Shown here: positions 30,077-32,372 of the stretch, piece after piece
Layout of the letters: each line of letters begins with the position of its first letter
Numbering within the stretch: position 1 is the stretch's first letter
NCBI GenBank assembly: GCA_031423155.1
Contig: JANPEZ010000012.1
Location: forward strand, 1-32,372
Reading direction: 5' to 3'
DNA from: JANPEZ01 sp031423155
GTDB taxonomy: Bacteria > Actinomycetota > UBA4738 > HRBIN12
Length of the DNA stretch: 32,372 nt
Position numbers and translations under genes: made by a program
The notes under the pieces: generated by a model
Database searches by the model: none
What the model saw: the letters and a program-made list of their open reading frames with translations, nothing else
Told to the model about the DNA's origin: nothing

Positions 30077-30550
30077 ATGGATACGGACGAGACACCCCAG
30101 GTCGCCGAGGCGGTTCCCGTCGAGAGCACTCCCCCGCCCCCGGAGACCATCACCGAACCGGCCAAGCTGCTGCGGATAGCAAGCATGGTCAGGGAGTTGC
30201 TCGACGAGACGCGTCAGGCCTCGATAGACGAACCCGGCCGGCGCCGTTTGGCCGAGATCTACGAGCGATCCGTCGGTGAGCTTCGCGACACGTTGTCCGA
30301 CGACCTGAGGGAGGAACTCGCGACGCTCGCCCCTCCGATCGACGGGGTACCCACAGAGTCCGAGATCCGGGTCGCGCAAGCACAACTGGTCGGATGGCTC
30401 GAAGGCCTGTTCCACGGGATCCAGGCCGCGATGTTCGCCCAGCAGGCGGCGGCGCGGGCCCAGTTCGAAGAACTGCGAAGGAGAGGACTCCCCGGATCCT
30501 CAGAGACGCAGGCCCCGGAGGATCCTCGATCCCGCGGCCAGTACCTCTAG
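30077..30550 (+). CDS. bpa: Bacterial proteasome activator (Bpa/PafE)
   Basis: A 157-aa protein matching the ATP-independent proteasome activator of M. tuberculosis (Rv3780). Bpa forms a dodecameric ring that docks on the 20S core and feeds it unfolded proteins without ATP or pupylation. Shared features are EPAKLLRIASMVRELLDE, the ELRDTL..DLREEL region, the very conserved RVAQAQLVGWLEGLFHGIQ and FAQQAAARAQFEELRR helices, and the extreme C-terminal GQYL, the docking motif inserted between proteasome alpha subunits. The first 27 residues are acidic and Pro-rich, probably disordered. Its presence predicts prcA and prcB elsewhere. Its stop codon overlaps that of the convergent permease gene. The identification is strong from the GQYL tail and helix sequence. 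Confidence 0.93.
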   Translation: MDTDETPQVAEAVPVESTPPPPETITEPAKLLRIASMVRELLDETRQASIDEPGRRRLAEIYERSVGELRDTLSDDLREELATLAPPIDGVPTESEIRVAQAQLVGWLEGLFHGIQAAMFAQQAAARAQFEELRRRGLPGSSETQAPEDPRSRGQYL

Positions 30551-31371
30551 GCGCCCGAAGAGGACTGCGCCTTCGAGGCCGCAGCGACGACATCCGGACC
30601 CCCCGAGAGCCTCTGGGCGATGTAGACGGGAATGATCGAGAGCATCACCACTACTAGGGCTACCACGTTCACTATCGGGCGCGACCGAGGCAGCCGGAGA
30701 TTGTTGTACATCCACTTCGGAAGCGTTAGTTCGGCGCCCGAGGTGAAGTTCGTCACGACGATCTCGTCGAAGGACAGCGCGAACGCCAGCAGTGCGCCCG
30801 CGACGAGCGCGGTTCGGATAGCCGGGAAGGTCACGTAACGGAACGTCTGCCAGCCGTCGGCCCCCAGGTCCATCGATGCCTCCACCAGCGAGGTCGGAGT
30901 TCGCCGCAGCCGCGCGACGACGTTGTTGTAGATGACCACGATGCAGAAGGTGGCGTGACCCACGAAGATCGTCCAGATGCTCAGCGTGATGTGGGCCGTG
31001 TTGAACGCAGAGTTCAGCGCCATCGCGGTGACGATCCCAGGAAGCGCGATCGGCAGAACCAGAACGAACGAGATGGTGTTGCGGCCGAAGAACGAGAACC
31101 GGTGAACCGCGAAGGCCGCGAGGCTGCCCAGCACCAGCGAGATCGCGGTGGCGATCCCCGCGATGGTCACGGAGTTCGCCAGTGAGTGCCGCACGTCCCC
31201 GTTCCGGTATGCGATGCCGAACCAGCGCGTCGTGTAGTCCTCGATCGGCCACTTCTGCCCGACGCTCGCGCTGAAAGCGTAGAGCACGACGATCAGTAGG
31301 GGGACGTAGAGGAAAGCCAGGGTGAATCCCGAGAGTATCCGGATGAGGATGCGCGCGCCCCGGGTCTCCAT
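30547..31371 (-). CDS. potC: Polyamine-type ABC transporter permease (PotC-like)
   Basis: A 274-aa inner-membrane permease of the spermidine/putrescine (PotC/YdcV) type. Six membrane spans are apparent, beginning LSGFTLAFLYVPLLIVVLYAF and ending VVALVVVMLSIIPVYIAQRL. The cytoplasmic EAA loop EASMDLGADGWQTFRYVTFPAI, which contacts the ATPase, is clear, as is DEIVVTNF, common in PotC. It lies 2 nt after potB and forms the heterodimeric channel with it. The ATPase (PotA) and binding protein (PotD) are not visible and should lie beyond base 32372 or elsewhere. Substrate by family: spermidine or putrescine, but related permeases carry other small cations or phosphonates. Confidence 0.9.
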   Translation of the reverse strand: METRGARILIRILSGFTLAFLYVPLLIVVLYAFSASVGQKWPIEDYTTRWFGIAYRNGDVRHSLANSVTIAGIATAISLVLGSLAAFAVHRFSFFGRNTISFVLVLPIALPGIVTAMALNSAFNTAHITLSIWTIFVGHATFCIVVIYNNVVARLRRTPTSLVEASMDLGADGWQTFRYVTFPAIRTALVAGALLAFALSFDEIVVTNFTSGAELTLPKWMYNNLRLPRSRPIVNVVALVVVMLSIIPVYIAQRLSGGPDVVAAASKAQSSSGA

Positions 31372-31373
31372 CT

Positions 31374-32273
31374 CTAGAGCGCCTCGAAAGCGCCGAGCTT
31401 CTTGGCGACGAACAGATAGGCGGCCATGATCACGACGGGCACCACGGCGAACGCGGCGCCCAGCGGCAGATTGTTCGCGACCCCCACGCTGTCGTAGATG
31501 ACGTTGCCTATGAACTTCGTGTTAGCCACCAGGCTCGGCGCGATGTAGTCGCCGAGCGTGAGCGAGAACGTGAAGATCGACCCGGCGACGATCCCAGGGA
31601 AGGCCAGCGGCCAGACGACGCGGCGAAAGGTCATCCATCCCTTCGCGCCTAGGTCGCCCGAGGCTTCCAGGAGCGAACCCGGGATCCTCTCGAGGGAGGT
31701 GTATATGGGAAGCACCATGAAAGGCAGCCAGAGGTAGGTGAAGACGAGCCACAAGGCCCACTTGGAGTTCCCCAACTGCAGCGACCCGATGCCCGTCTTC
31801 TCCGCCATCCAGTTCAGGAATCCGTTCGGCGTCAGGATCAGCCGCCAGGCGAACACACGGACCAGGTAGCTCGCCCAAAGAGGCATGACGACGGCTATCA
31901 GGAGAGCATTGCGATAACGCGGCTTCACGATACGAGCCAGGAAATACGCGAGAGGGAAAGCCAGCGCGACATCGGTAACCGTTACCGCTCCGGCGATCAT
32001 CATGGTACGCAGCGTGATCGTCCTGTAGACCGATTCTGTCGCCAGCAGTTCGAAGTTGGAGAACCCGAAACCCCTGACTACCAGACCCGAGAACGTATCG
32101 AGGTGCCAGAAAGCGGCCCACAACAGGAACGCCAGAGCGCCGAGGTAGACGATCAGCATCCACAGCAGCGGCGCGCCGATCGTGAATCCGAGCTTCACCC
32201 GGGGGTGGCGGAACAGTCCGGCGGATACCCGCCGGATGGGACCTGAGGACCCGGGCTTAGCGGAGACCGTCAT
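31374..32273 (-). CDS. potB: Polyamine-type ABC transporter permease (PotB-like)
   Basis: A 299-aa permease of the PotB/YdcU type with about six spans: first FTIGAPLLWMLIVYLGALAFLLWAAFW, last AFAVVPVVIMAAYLFVAKKLG. The EAA loop reads EASGDLGAKGWMTFRRVVWPLAFPGI, followed by SLTLGDYIAPSLV, typical of PotB. A periplasmic loop lies between the first two spans. I place the start at the ATG at 32271-32273. A GTG 63 nt upstream is in frame, but the intervening sequence is Gly/Pro-rich and runs through a hairpin, so it is unlikely to be coding. No good Shine-Dalgarno sequence precedes the ATG. Together with potC it forms the channel of one transporter. Confidence 0.9.
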   Translation of the reverse strand: MTVSAKPGSSGPIRRVSAGLFRHPRVKLGFTIGAPLLWMLIVYLGALAFLLWAAFWHLDTFSGLVVRGFGFSNFELLATESVYRTITLRTMMIAGAVTVTDVALAFPLAYFLARIVKPRYRNALLIAVVMPLWASYLVRVFAWRLILTPNGFLNWMAEKTGIGSLQLGNSKWALWLVFTYLWLPFMVLPIYTSLERIPGSLLEASGDLGAKGWMTFRRVVWPLAFPGIVAGSIFTFSLTLGDYIAPSLVANTKFIGNVIYDSVGVANNLPLGAAFAVVPVVIMAAYLFVAKKLGAFEAL

Positions 32274-32319
32274 GGTTGGGACCGTGGGTGGCCCCCGGGG
32301 GTAGGCCCCGGGCCCCCCG

Positions 32320-32347
32320 GGTGGGCGATTGCCCACCGGTATACCGG
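32320..32347. promoter_or_regulatory. Hairpin plus 12-nt palindrome upstream of potB
   Basis: Two adjacent inverted repeats lie 47-74 nt upstream of the potB ATG: a 7-bp hairpin GGTGGGC-GATT-GCCCACC (32320-32337) and the perfect palindrome CCGGTATACCGG (32336-32347). The stretch 32285-32320 between them and potB is almost pure G/C with repeated CCCGGG blocks. The palindrome is a candidate operator for a dimeric repressor, and the hairpin a candidate terminator or attenuator, though it has no T tract. Confidence 0.35.
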
Positions 32348-32350
32348 CAC

Positions 32351-32372
32351 ATGAGCGGCCCCACCCGGTGGT
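32351..32372 (+). other. Possible start of a divergent gene running out of the window
   Basis: An ATG at 32351 opens a frame (MSGPTRW) cut off by the window end, 5 nt after the -10-like TATACC of the palindrome. Only seven codons are visible and the reading is ambiguous, so this is recorded only as a possibility. Confidence 0.12.

Noticed and set aside
28880..30415. 511-codon minus-strand open frame
   Set aside because: It is antisense to the M20 peptidase and bpa, rich in Arg, Asp and His as expected from the complement of GC-rich codons, with no recognisable domain.

Overview
The window is a GC-rich bacterial chromosome segment, almost certainly from a deep-branching and probably uncultured member of the Actinomycetota. 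Four things point there. The gene order argS-lysA-hom-thrC-thrB ... rho-rpmE ... prfA-prmC-tsaC is the order known from Mycobacterium tuberculosis. There is a bacterial proteasome activator (Bpa) ending in GQYL. There is a MarP-type membrane protease whose catalytic and disulfide residues fall almost on the mycobacterial numbering. RpiB is of the Glu-type seen in mycobacteria. Several start codons also sit 6 nt behind a -10-like hexamer, which fits leaderless transcripts, common in actinobacteria.

Layout. Bases 1-8735, minus strand: a translation and housekeeping block read from rho towards glyA (rho, rpmE, DUF1385, a secreted RTX-repeat protein, a DivIVA-domain protein, prfA, prmC, tsaC, a low-molecular-weight phosphatase, rpiB, glyA cut by the window edge). 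Bases 8740-15957: genes lying between rho and thrB that are absent from that position in M. tuberculosis. They are a transaldolase/FSA-family enzyme, 2-phosphoglycerate kinase, cyclic 2,3-diphosphoglycerate synthetase, a calcineurin-like phosphoesterase, a MarP-like protease (the only plus-strand gene in this half) and a glycogen-debranching-type glucosidase. Bases 16025-23179, minus strand: an aspartate-family operon headed by a stand-alone receiver protein and argS, then lysA fused to a GNAT acetyltransferase, hom, thrC and thrB. Most junctions overlap by 1-4 nt. Bases 23222-30550, plus strand: tRNA-Arg(CCG), pdxH, pyruvate:ferredoxin oxidoreductase overlapping a dihydroorotate-dehydrogenase-like flavoprotein, an M20 dipeptidase and bpa. 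Bases 30547-32273, minus strand: two permease genes of a polyamine-type ABC transporter.

How it works together. The threonine/lysine genes form one tightly coupled operon. The most unusual unit is the archaeal-type pathway from 2-phosphoglycerate to cyclic 2,3-diphosphoglycerate, with start/stop overlaps to a sugar-phosphate aldolase gene and directly upstream of rho. PFOR implies ferredoxin- or flavodoxin-linked pyruvate metabolism, while PdxH needs oxygen, so a facultative or microaerobic life is possible (inference). Bpa implies that a 20S proteasome is encoded elsewhere.

No gene-free stretch exceeds 300 bases. The longest gaps are 5198-5362 (holding a strong hairpin), 5891-5983 and 32274-32372. 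No insertion sequences, CRISPR arrays, prophage genes, riboswitches or rRNA genes were seen. All calls rest on reading motifs and context; no database search was possible.
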